64,000 nt of DNA from Balneolales bacterium (lineage in GTDB: Bacteria > Bacteroidota > Rhodothermia > Balneolales > Natronogracilivirgulaceae): positions 44,137-108,136 of the forward strand of contig SLNO01000042.1 of assembly GCA_007132975.1 (NCBI GenBank). The letters run 5' to 3'. The position numbers and the translations under genes were made by a program. The notes beneath the pieces are model-generated. The model ran no database searches. It saw nothing but the letters and a program-made list of their open reading frames with translations, and was not told the DNA's origin. This document shows, piece by piece, positions 1 to 8,245 of the stretch; within the stretch, counting starts at the first letter, position 1, and each line of letters opens with the position of its first letter.

Positions 1-152
1 TTAATCACATTGGCGGGATTCCACTTCTTTTTGTCAGAAAGGATTTTCTTCAGCGCCTTGTAGCCACCATTTTTCTCATAGACCTTGATTTCATGCAGGT
101 CCGGAATGGCCGGGACAAGAAGGGGTTTGTATGATTTCCAGTCGGTGCTCAT
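1..152 (-). CDS. nuoF: NADH-quinone oxidoreductase subunit NuoF (N-terminal part; truncated by window start)
   Basis: Reverse-strand translation from ATG at 152: MSTDWKSYKPLLVPAIPDLHEIKVYEKNGGYKALKKILSDKKKWNPANVI; follows nuoE in a nuoA-E series. Confidence 0.85.
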   Translation of the reverse strand, partial: MSTDWKSYKPLLVPAIPDLHEIKVYEKNGGYKALKKILSDKKKWNPANVI

Positions 153-159
153 GCAGATA

Positions 160-699
160 TCAGGACTCTTTTTGGTGTTGGGGCATGGGGTTCGATTCAA
201 ATTCCGGCTCTTTTCCAGCCCGGAGATCCTCCAGCAGTTTGTCTATTTTCTCGCGGGTCAGATGGTTCACGAACTTGTCGTTGGTGACCTGCAGCATGGG
301 TGCGTAACCACAAGCACCAAGGCATTCCACGGATTGCAGAGAGAACTCACCATCCGGGGTGGTCTCACCAGCCTTGATTCCCAGCCTCTCCTCCAGATAG
401 TGGAGCATGTCGTATCCACCCGACACATGACAGCTCAGACAGGTGCAGACATCGAGGACATTTCTGCCTATTGGCTTCTCATAATACTGGGTGTAGAAGG
501 AAACCACGCCCCGAATGTGTGCCTCCGGTACGTCAAGCGTCTCGGATACCAGCTTTTGCACTGATGGATCGGAGTGTCCGAACTTGTCCTGCGCATACCA
601 GAGTACAGGAAGCACGGCCGCCTGCTTTTCAGGATATTTTTCGATCAGTTTTTTGATCTCTGCGAGATCTTTGGCGTCAAAAGTGTAGGTTTCAGCCAT
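160..699 (-). CDS. nuoE: NADH-quinone oxidoreductase subunit NuoE (2Fe-2S thioredoxin-like)
   Basis: 179 aa; conserved cysteine pattern CTCLSCHVSGG / SVECLGACGYAPMLQV; gene context. Confidence 0.95.
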   Translation of the reverse strand: MAETYTFDAKDLAEIKKLIEKYPEKQAAVLPVLWYAQDKFGHSDPSVQKLVSETLDVPEAHIRGVVSFYTQYYEKPIGRNVLDVCTCLSCHVSGGYDMLHYLEERLGIKAGETTPDGEFSLQSVECLGACGYAPMLQVTNDKFVNHLTREKIDKLLEDLRAGKEPEFESNPMPQHQKES

Positions 700-701
700 G
701 A

Positions 702-1997
702 TTACTTATCTGAGTCTCCCATTACCGGATCGAACCCGCCAATTATGACAACCGTGTCGGCGACCATTTCTCCGTCTAATACTGTTTCTAGTCCCTGCAA
801 ATTGCTGAAGGACGGGGATTTAATTTTCAGGCGCCAGGGATGCCCGGTGCCATCGCTCTGGATGTAAAAACCAAGCTCGCCTTTTGGCGCTTCGATGGCA
901 TTATAACTTTCGGCGCCCTCCGGAGGACAGACGCCGGTGTCGGTCATCATGAAATCGTGGATGAGCCCTTCCATGGAGTAGTAAACCTCATCCTTGGACG
1001 GATAGCTTTTCTTGGCGTCATCTGTGCGTATGGGACCTTTTCTGGGCATTTTTTCAAAGCACTGCTCTATGATCCGTATGGACTCGGCCATTTCTTCCAT
1101 GCGGCAGTAGTAGCGGGCCAGATTGTCGCCCTCGGTCCGCGTTGGCACCATGAATTCCATCTGATCGTAGAACATGTAGGGCTCAAAAGTGCGGATGTCA
1201 TATGCAATGCCTGTTGCCCTGAGTGACGGTCCGGCCAAACCGATGGCGATCGCTTCTTCGTGTCCTATCGCTCCAACATTATTATTTCTGTCAACGAAAA
1301 TCCGGTTGCGGTCAAGGATTTTGTGCCAGCCTTTCAACTCATCGGGAAACTCGCGCACGAATTTCCGGATTTTTTCTTCTGCTACAGGCGTGAAGTCATT
1401 GTTCAAACCACCAATGCGAGAGTGGGAAACGGTAAAACGGTGTCCGGCGACTTCATCGAAGATGTCGTAAATCTTTTCCCGTTCACGAAACGTCCAGAGG
1501 AAGAACGAAAGAGCACCCGCATCCATGATCATGGTTCCAAGCCATAAAAGATGTGAGGAAATACGCGCTAACTCACAGCATATCATACGGATATAGGTGG
1601 CACGATCGGGTACTTCAATTTTGGCGATCTTCTCAACGGCAAGGCAGAGCGCAACGTTATTGCTGTAAGGGGAGAGGTAGTCCATGCGATCCGTGTAAGG
1701 CATGAATTCCTGGTAGGTCTTGTTCTCCGCCATCTTTTCGATCCCGCGGTGCAGATAACCTGTATCAAGACGGCACTTTGTGATCACCTCACCGTCAAGC
1801 TCCATTAGTACGCGAAGCACACCGTGCGTTGCAGGGTGCTGTGGACCCATGTTCAGCGTCATACGTGTTGAAAGGGGGTCGCTTTGGTCGATTTCAACGG
1901 TGGCGTGCTTATCCTCAAGGCTTTTATAAAGTGCCTCCTGGTGCTCCTTGAAGTAGGTGGGTTTCTTTCGTGGTATGGTGGGATCGGGTTGCATCAT
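702..1997 (-). CDS. nuoD: NADH-quinone oxidoreductase subunit NuoD
   Basis: MGPQHPATHGVLRVLMELDGE...TGYLHRGIEK and C-terminal GGFDPVMGDSDK typical of NuoD. Confidence 0.97.
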   Translation of the reverse strand: MMQPDPTIPRKKPTYFKEHQEALYKSLEDKHATVEIDQSDPLSTRMTLNMGPQHPATHGVLRVLMELDGEVITKCRLDTGYLHRGIEKMAENKTYQEFMPYTDRMDYLSPYSNNVALCLAVEKIAKIEVPDRATYIRMICCELARISSHLLWLGTMIMDAGALSFFLWTFREREKIYDIFDEVAGHRFTVSHSRIGGLNNDFTPVAEEKIRKFVREFPDELKGWHKILDRNRIFVDRNNNVGAIGHEEAIAIGLAGPSLRATGIAYDIRTFEPYMFYDQMEFMVPTRTEGDNLARYYCRMEEMAESIRIIEQCFEKMPRKGPIRTDDAKKSYPSKDEVYYSMEGLIHDFMMTDTGVCPPEGAESYNAIEAPKGELGFYIQSDGTGHPWRLKIKSPSFSNLQGLETVLDGEMVADTVVIIGGFDPVMGDSDK

Positions 1998-2008
1998 GGC
2001 ACAGGCCG

Positions 2009-2512
2009 TCAGTCGTGGTCAGGTGTAGAGTTGGGCATTTCAAGGGATCCGGGAACCCCAAGCAGGGGAAATTCCTTGCGAAGGGGGTAGTATTTGAAAT
2101 CCTCGGGAAGGAAGATACGGCGCAGGTCCGGGTGACCATCAAACCGGATCCCGAACATGTCAAAAACCTCGCGTTCATTCCAGTTCGCGCTTTGCCAGAT
2201 AGTGGTAACGGTAGGAAGAACAGGGTTTTCCTCTTCAACCCGGACCTTCAAGAAAAGCCGCTGGCGGTCTCTGAGCGAAACCAGATGGTAGATCACCTCA
2301 AAACGATCCTCGGATGTGAACCGGTCTGTTCCGATGATTTCGTTCAGGTAGATGAAGTGCATGGTGTTTTTAAGAAAACGGCAGGTGTCCAGCAACCGGT
2401 CCCGCTGAATGAGCAACAGGGGGTGCTTGTACGCCACGGACAGATCAATCAGGGCGTCGCCAAGGAATTCCTGGATATCCTGAAGCAGGTTATCTCTGGT
2501 ATCGGTGTTCAT
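2009..2512 (-). CDS. nuoC: NADH-quinone oxidoreductase subunit NuoC
   Basis: WNEREVFDMFGIRFDGHPDLRRIFLPEDFKYYPLRKEFPL motif of the 30 kDa subunit. Confidence 0.95.
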   Translation of the reverse strand: MNTDTRDNLLQDIQEFLGDALIDLSVAYKHPLLLIQRDRLLDTCRFLKNTMHFIYLNEIIGTDRFTSEDRFEVIYHLVSLRDRQRLFLKVRVEEENPVLPTVTTIWQSANWNEREVFDMFGIRFDGHPDLRRIFLPEDFKYYPLRKEFPLLGVPGSLEMPNSTPDHD

Positions 2513-2521
2513 TATTCGTGC

Positions 2522-3004
2522 CTAAAAGTCAAGCTTGAGGGATTGTTGCTCTTTGATCTTGTCCTGTATTTTCAGGATCGCGTTAATAATGGATTCCGGC
2601 CTCGGCGGACAGCCGGATATATAGTAGTCTACGGGAAGGAAATTGTCTACGCCCTGGACCACGCCGTAGCATCGGTGCATTCCTCCGGTGGATGCGCAAG
2701 CACCCATGGCAATGCACCATTTGGGATCCGGCATCTGGTCCCAGACGCGGCGGATGGCATGCGACATTTTATAGGTACACCACCCGGCCACAATCATCAC
2801 ATCACTCTGGCGAGGAGAGAACCGGAACACCTCGGAGCCAAAGCGGGCCGCATCGTACTTTGGCCCGGCAAAGGCCATCATCTCAATAGCACAGCACGCC
2901 AGACCCATTGGCATCGGCCAAACAGAGTTGGCTCTGCCCCATTTGGTCAGTGCGTCTATTGTAGTGGTGAAGTATCCTTCACCCATCACACGATCAAGAC
3001 TCAT
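2522..3004 (-). CDS. nuoB: NADH-quinone oxidoreductase subunit NuoB
   Basis: [24 protein letters not shown] and [17 protein letters not shown] motifs. Confidence 0.97.
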   Translation of the reverse strand: MSLDRVMGEGYFTTTIDALTKWGRANSVWPMPMGLACCAIEMMAFAGPKYDAARFGSEVFRFSPRQSDVMIVAGWCTYKMSHAIRRVWDQMPDPKWCIAMGACASTGGMHRCYGVVQGVDNFLPVDYYISGCPPRPESIINAILKIQDKIKEQQSLKLDF

Positions 3005-3013
3005 AATTGCTTA

Positions 3014-3421
3014 TCAGGATATTTCGTAACTCTTTTCTTGACTTTTCCTCTCCTGCAGCGGTTCGGCAGCCCAGTCAAAACTGCCTTTTTTCAGAGTGTA
3101 GACAAGTCCGAGGAAAAGTATAAAAATAAATAGCATCATGGCCCAGAACGTTCCCGCTCCAAACTCATGCATGCGGACGGCCCATGGGTATATAAATATG
3201 ACCTCAAGGTCAAATACGATGAATTCCATGGCAATGATGTAGAAACTGACAGAGTAGCGGTCTCTTGCCTGGCCGACCGGATCCATTCCGCTTTCATAGG
3301 CGCCAAGCTTGTTTGAGGCCGGACGCCTTGGTCCAAGCAGCCGTGATAAAGCTATGAAAGCCAGTGCAGTTACAATGGCCAGGGCAACGAGCAGGAGAAC
3401 GGGTATGTATTGTTCGAGCAT
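3014..3421 (-). CDS. nuoA: NADH-quinone oxidoreductase subunit NuoA
   Basis: YESGMDPVGQARDRYSVSFYIIAMEFIVFDLEVIFIYPWAV signature, three TM segments. Confidence 0.95.
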   Translation of the reverse strand: MLEQYIPVLLLVALAIVTALAFIALSRLLGPRRPASNKLGAYESGMDPVGQARDRYSVSFYIIAMEFIVFDLEVIFIYPWAVRMHEFGAGTFWAMMLFIFILFLGLVYTLKKGSFDWAAEPLQERKSQEKSYEIS

Positions 3422-3717
3422 TTTCCGTTTCAGAGATATGTAAGAGGCAGATTTTCGGCACTAAAATTACTTCCGATATGGGCTAATGTCAATCAAAACA
3501 GACAATATGCACGGGCCTTTTAAAAAAAAGTGCTTTTCTGCAGCGAATTGACTCCATAGGCAACGCTTCCGGGCTTTTGTCTGTTTAAGAGAGTGCGAAA
3601 AATCATTACCTTAACAAGGTATACAACACGATAAGGTGTAATCGTTGACACTGACAGATGTATGAACGTCCAGTTTGCGGAACACCCCCTAATCCCAACA
3701 TATAATTCAGAGCGGTT

Positions 3718-4326
3718 TTGAGCAAGATTCAGATGGACATACTGGGCCTTTCCACCAGTCCAAGCAGCGGCGGAGCTTATGCACTCATTTTGAATGAAAC
3801 GGATGGGAAGCGCAGGCTTCCTATCATAATCGGGACATTTGAAGCACAGGCCATTGCCCTGGAGCTGGAGAATATCAAGCCGCCCAGGCCCATGACACAC
3901 GACCTGATGCGCAACATCATCCAGAGTTTCAATACCTTCGTGAAAGAGATCTACATTAATGATCTCAGGGAGGGCACATTCTATGCGCAGATCGTATATG
4001 ACAACAACGGGGAAACGCTCACCCAGGACTCCCGACCCAGTGACGCCATAGCTCTTGCGATCAGGTTCAATGCCCCCATATTCGTCTCGGATCATATCGT
4101 CGAGGAGGCCGGTATCGAGACAGATCCACAAGTTGAAGAGCAGGAGGAAGGTCCCTCCATGGCAGAACCTCAGGGTTCTGTGGAAAGCAGGGAAGAACCT
4201 GCATCATCAACGAGCCGGGAAAGCCGCATCCGGATGCTGGAAAAGAACCTGACAGCTGCCATAGCAGAAGAAGATTACGAAAAAGCGGCAAAAATCCGTG
4301 ATGAGTTGAACCGCCTCAAGGGATGA
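3718..4326 (+). CDS. Bifunctional nuclease (BFN/DUF151) domain protein with C-terminal UVR motif
   Basis: TTG start; DUF151-like N-terminus MDILGLSTSPSSGGAYALILNETDGKRRLPIIIGTFEAQAIALELE; C-term LEKNLTAAIAEEDYEKAAKIRDELNRL resembles a UVR domain. Confidence 0.88.
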   Translation: MSKIQMDILGLSTSPSSGGAYALILNETDGKRRLPIIIGTFEAQAIALELENIKPPRPMTHDLMRNIIQSFNTFVKEIYINDLREGTFYAQIVYDNNGETLTQDSRPSDAIALAIRFNAPIFVSDHIVEEAGIETDPQVEEQEEGPSMAEPQGSVESREEPASSTSRESRIRMLEKNLTAAIAEEDYEKAAKIRDELNRLKG

Positions 4327-5969
4327 CACCCACAAAAACCAAGACATTGGATATTGAAAAACTGGATTTCCGGGACTTGCCGTTTTCCAAGCTCTTCCAG
4401 GACTATATCGATAATGGCGAGTCACTGACCGGTTTCTACGATCATCGCCACACCTATGACGATCTCATAAAGGCGGTTCAGTCATTCCAGGAACGCGGCG
4501 ACCGGGCGCAACCGGCACGCATCATTGCAGAATTCAACAAACCGTTTCTCAACGGACGAAGTGCAGATGAGCTCGCCGAACTTCTGGCCCGTAAAGACAC
4601 GGTGACTATCACCACAGGCCAACAGCTGAGCCTGTTTGGCGGACCGCTCTACACCGTCTTCAAAACCATTTCCACCATTCATCTTGCGCGATCATTAAGC
4701 CGGGATACCGGGAAAAAGGTTATCCCCGTTTTCTGGCTCGCTGATGAAGATCATGACTTTGACGAGATCGCAGCCGTATCCCTGCCCGCAGGCAACGAAA
4801 TGAAGAAAATCACGCTGCCATGTGACACCTGCGCCCGTCATGCCGCCGGAAAGATCCGTGTGGACGATGCATTCGAAGCATTTCGGTCCGGAGTATCCGA
4901 AGCGCTCCAGCCAACGGATTTCAATCCAGAATTGACTACTCTGCTGGACGAGGCCTATGCCCCGGGGCAAAGCTACCGCGAAGCTTTCGGCCATCTACTT
5001 TCACGATTGTTCTCACACCATGGCCTTGTGTTTGCAGGCAGCAACGATTACACCGTAAAAAAACACACATCTGAGTGCATAAGAAAGGCAATTACCATGG
5101 TGGATGATATCAGTGAGAAACTGATTGGCCAGAGCGAACGGATCGCTGGCCAGCATCATCAGCAGGTACAGGTCACGGACAGCCTGCTCTTCTGGCACGA
5201 TGATGAACATGGCAGGCTTCGACTGCGTTTTGAAAATGGTCTTTGGAATACCGATACGGGTTTTTCTGCCACTACGGAGCAGCTTCTGGACCGCTTGGAG
5301 AAGGAACCGGAGCGTTTTTCACCGAATGTTTTTCTGCGACCTCTGATACAGGACGTATTGCTTCCGAATGCTGCTTATGTTGGTGGTCCTGCTGAGATTG
5401 CCTACTATGGGCAAATGAAGCCGCTATACGAGTTATTCAGTATGGATATGCCTTTCATTGCTGCACGTTTGTCTGCCACCCTTGCCGAACCATCGGTGCA
5501 GCGCTCTCTGGATGAGCTTCCCTTCCGTTTTTCAGAATTCAAAAATCGCCTTGAAGACCTTGAGCAGCACTATCTTCGGACCCATGGCAATCCGGAGCTT
5601 GACGGCCAATTTGAAACGTGGGCAAAACGGGTGGAGACTCTTACTGGTGAAATGACAGAAATAATCGGCATGGATGATCCCGGCCTGCAGAAACATGCCC
5701 TCGCCATTACAAGGGAACATGTGAAATCCATCGAGAAATTGAGGAAGAAGATGGTCAACGCCATCCGGCTGAAGGAGGAAGTGCAAATCAACCGCATTAA
5801 AAAGGTAAAGCTGGCCCTGTTCCCGAACGACCGACTGCAGGAGCGGGAAATCTCCTTTATTTATTATATGAACAAGATCGGGATGGATATCTGGGACAGG
5901 CTGCTCGAACAACTTGATGAAGAGGGTGTGACCCTGTTTGACAGGCATTTTGTGATACGTTTCCACTGA
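4323..5969 (+). CDS. bshC: Bacillithiol biosynthesis cysteine-adding enzyme BshC
   Basis: 548 aa; VTITTGQQLSLFGGPLYTVFKTIS and PVFWLADEDHDFDEI motifs; overlaps previous stop by 4 nt. Confidence 0.93.
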   Translation: MTPTKTKTLDIEKLDFRDLPFSKLFQDYIDNGESLTGFYDHRHTYDDLIKAVQSFQERGDRAQPARIIAEFNKPFLNGRSADELAELLARKDTVTITTGQQLSLFGGPLYTVFKTISTIHLARSLSRDTGKKVIPVFWLADEDHDFDEIAAVSLPAGNEMKKITLPCDTCARHAAGKIRVDDAFEAFRSGVSEALQPTDFNPELTTLLDEAYAPGQSYREAFGHLLSRLFSHHGLVFAGSNDYTVKKHTSECIRKAITMVDDISEKLIGQSERIAGQHHQQVQVTDSLLFWHDDEHGRLRLRFENGLWNTDTGFSATTEQLLDRLEKEPERFSPNVFLRPLIQDVLLPNAAYVGGPAEIAYYGQMKPLYELFSMDMPFIAARLSATLAEPSVQRSLDELPFRFSEFKNRLEDLEQHYLRTHGNPELDGQFETWAKRVETLTGEMTEIIGMDDPGLQKHALAITREHVKSIEKLRKKMVNAIRLKEEVQINRIKKVKLALFPNDRLQEREISFIYYMNKIGMDIWDRLLEQLDEEGVTLFDRHFVIRFH

Positions 5970-5982
5970 CAGGAAATCTGCA

Positions 5983-6549
5983 ATGAACCGCCAAGATATC
6001 AGAAAGCAGGTACTTGCCTGGCGCAGGCAGATGGAACCAGAAGAGCTGGAACGACTTGGCAACCTCATCGCCAGTAAGATTTTGCAGTCCGAATGGTACC
6101 AGCAGGCACACTGTGTACACTGCTTTTACGGCGTAACCGCAAAAGGGGAGATACCTACCGTGCAGATTATCCAACACGCCATCGACGCCGGTAAAGTCCT
6201 TGCGATGCCCAAAGTGACCGACAGTGAAGGCGGCATGATTCATACAAGGGTGGAAGATCCGGGACTTTTACAACCCGGCCCATGGGGCATACCCGAGCCC
6301 GCTGGTACAGAGGAGGTTCCGGTGGAGGATATTGATCTGATCCTGGTCCCAGGTCTCGCTGCTGACTGCAGTGGGAACCGGATTGGCTATGGAAAAGGAT
6401 ATTACGACCGGTTTCTGGGCCAGGCACGGCGGGCGGTAAAGGTAATGCTGGTTCCTGAAAAGTTCATCTTTGATCAGATACCCGCTGAGGACCATGATGT
6501 GCCCGTCGATTTGATTGTCACGGATAAGCGTATTCATACCTGTGATTAG
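5983..6549 (+). CDS. 5-formyltetrahydrofolate cyclo-ligase
   Basis: LILVPGLAADCSGNRIGYGKGYYDRFL signature. Confidence 0.93.
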   Translation: MNRQDIRKQVLAWRRQMEPEELERLGNLIASKILQSEWYQQAHCVHCFYGVTAKGEIPTVQIIQHAIDAGKVLAMPKVTDSEGGMIHTRVEDPGLLQPGPWGIPEPAGTEEVPVEDIDLILVPGLAADCSGNRIGYGKGYYDRFLGQARRAVKVMLVPEKFIFDQIPAEDHDVPVDLIVTDKRIHTCD

Positions 6550-6697
6550 ATAGTCACAGCAACCTGGAATCTGGTGTGATATATGGCGTTCATGCCTGCC
6601 GGCAGTCTCTTCTGGCAAAAGTTATGCCCGCAGATCATATTGATTTTTCAGGTTTTGCTTGTTTACGTGAAAATCTGATTCACATTGCAAACCGATG

Positions 6698-6721
6698 CCG
6701 TGGTAACATTACGGTTTTTTC
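6698..6721 (+). terminator. Probable intrinsic terminator after bshC/cyclo-ligase
   Basis: CCGTGGT-AAC-ATTACGG hairpin (with G-U wobbles) followed directly by TTTTTT. Confidence 0.5.
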
Positions 6722-6823
6722 TCCGTATGCCAATCATAGAGGATGTCAGCTAGACTATTAAACCTTTTCTGCCATCCATACTCACCGGAAAGTACAACCA
6801 AACATCCCAAACAGGGCACAACG

Positions 6824-7585
6824 ATGAAATCAACGTACGGCACAGGTCATTTGCATAATCATCTGGACCCGGCATCATACGCTGCGGACGATGACTTTGA
6901 CAACATGAGCTTTGAATATGAAAACCAGGGCAATGATAGTGCCAAGAGGGGTCGTTTCGCTAGAGGCGCCGGTCTTATCATACTGCTGCTGGTAGTCCTG
7001 TTTGTGCTTCAGCGGTTTTTTCTGCCCGTGGGTCCCGACCTCACATCCATCCTCCAGCTGGTTCCGCTCTCTGGAGCTGTATTAGTGCTGATAATTGGAC
7101 TGGGACTTATAAGCCGGGCACGGTCTGTGCGGAAAAGGAATATGGCTTCAGACTGGGAGCTGAAACAGGAGGATACTGATTACACGGTCAACAGCCCTGG
7201 TATAAATGTTGATGCAAGCCCTGGAACAGCCAGGGAATCTGTTTTTCAAGGTCCGGATACCAGTGCGAAAAGCCCGTTCTCTGGGACAGGAAAAGGCAAG
7301 AAACAGAAGCGGGCGGAGTCGGCCCACTCCTCTGGGAAAGATAGTGGATCGCAGGATTCCCAGGAAGATACATATGGCTTCGAAACATACCGGAAGTGGT
7401 ATCGGTCACGTGATGAAAAAATGCTTTTTGGCGTTTGTGGCGGTATCGCCGAGCGGCTCGATATGGATCCCACCATAGTCCGCGCTCTTTTTGCACTGGC
7501 TTTTTTAAGTTACGGGTTCAGTTTAGTAATTTACGTGGTACTGGCTGTGATCCTGCCGAAAAAACCGCTTCACAGCCTGTCATAG
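6824..7585 (+). CDS. PspC domain protein with long N-terminal extension
   Basis: C-terminal DEKMLFGVCGGIAERLDMDPTIVRALFALAFLSYGFSLVIYVVLAVILPKKP = PspC domain. ORF opens at 6743; ATG at 6824 (MKSTYGTG) is the likelier start. Confidence 0.85.
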   Translation: MKSTYGTGHLHNHLDPASYAADDDFDNMSFEYENQGNDSAKRGRFARGAGLIILLLVVLFVLQRFFLPVGPDLTSILQLVPLSGAVLVLIIGLGLISRARSVRKRNMASDWELKQEDTDYTVNSPGINVDASPGTARESVFQGPDTSAKSPFSGTGKGKKQKRAESAHSSGKDSGSQDSQEDTYGFETYRKWYRSRDEKMLFGVCGGIAERLDMDPTIVRALFALAFLSYGFSLVIYVVLAVILPKKPLHSLS

Positions 7586-7630
7586 TCCGGCAGACCCATG
7601 CCGGTATTTGCCAACCAGCTGTAGGAGCCT

Positions 7631-8245
7631 GTGTTAATTACTTTTGAAGGTATTGATGGATGTGGTAAATCCACGCATATTGTAAAAGTCAAATCCTGTT
7701 TGTCAGAAATGGGGTATGATGTTCACGTATTCAGAGAACCTGGAGGCACACCGGTTTCGGAAAAAATCCGAGATATCCTGCTGAACAGCAAAGATGAAAT
7801 CCACCCGCTGGCCGAATCGCTTCTGTTTTCAGCAGCACGCGCTCAGCTGGTCGCCACCCGAATCCGGCCGCTCCTGGAGAAAGGGGCCATTGTCATCCTG
7901 GACCGATTTTTTGACTCGACAACGGCGTACCAGGGATATGGGAGGCAAGTCATCCCAGTTCAGGATATCGAAAAACTGAACGCACTGGCAACTCAGAATC
8001 TGGAACCGGATCTTACAATTTACTTGAAAATTGATCCAGAAACTGCTTATATGCGACGCAGAAAGGTGCGGCAGGAAGATAGGATGGAACGGGCTGGGGC
8101 CGATTTTTTTAAACGCGTCAGTGCGGGATTTGATGCTCTTGCCTCTCGTGAGGATCGTATTGTCGCACTTGATTCTTCGCGTTCACCGGAAGAGACGTTC
8201 CTGGCGATAATGGAGTATCTTGAGAAGAGGTTGCCACCGCTGTAA
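7631..8245 (+). CDS. tmk: Thymidylate kinase
   Basis: MLITFEGIDGCGKSTHI P-loop, VHVFREPGGTPVSEKIRDILL, DRFFDSTTAYQGYGR. Confidence 0.96.
   Translation: MLITFEGIDGCGKSTHIVKVKSCLSEMGYDVHVFREPGGTPVSEKIRDILLNSKDEIHPLAESLLFSAARAQLVATRIRPLLEKGAIVILDRFFDSTTAYQGYGRQVIPVQDIEKLNALATQNLEPDLTIYLKIDPETAYMRRRKVRQEDRMERAGADFFKRVSAGFDALASREDRIVALDSSRSPEETFLAIMEYLEKRLPPL

Noticed and set aside
1970-3133. 387-codon + strand ORF over nuoB/nuoC
   Set aside because: Antisense shadow of two clear complex I genes; no protein-like features.
6576-6761. 61-codon ORF in the gap between the cyclo-ligase and PspC genes
   Set aside because: Runs through a probable terminator hairpin and has no protein-like features.
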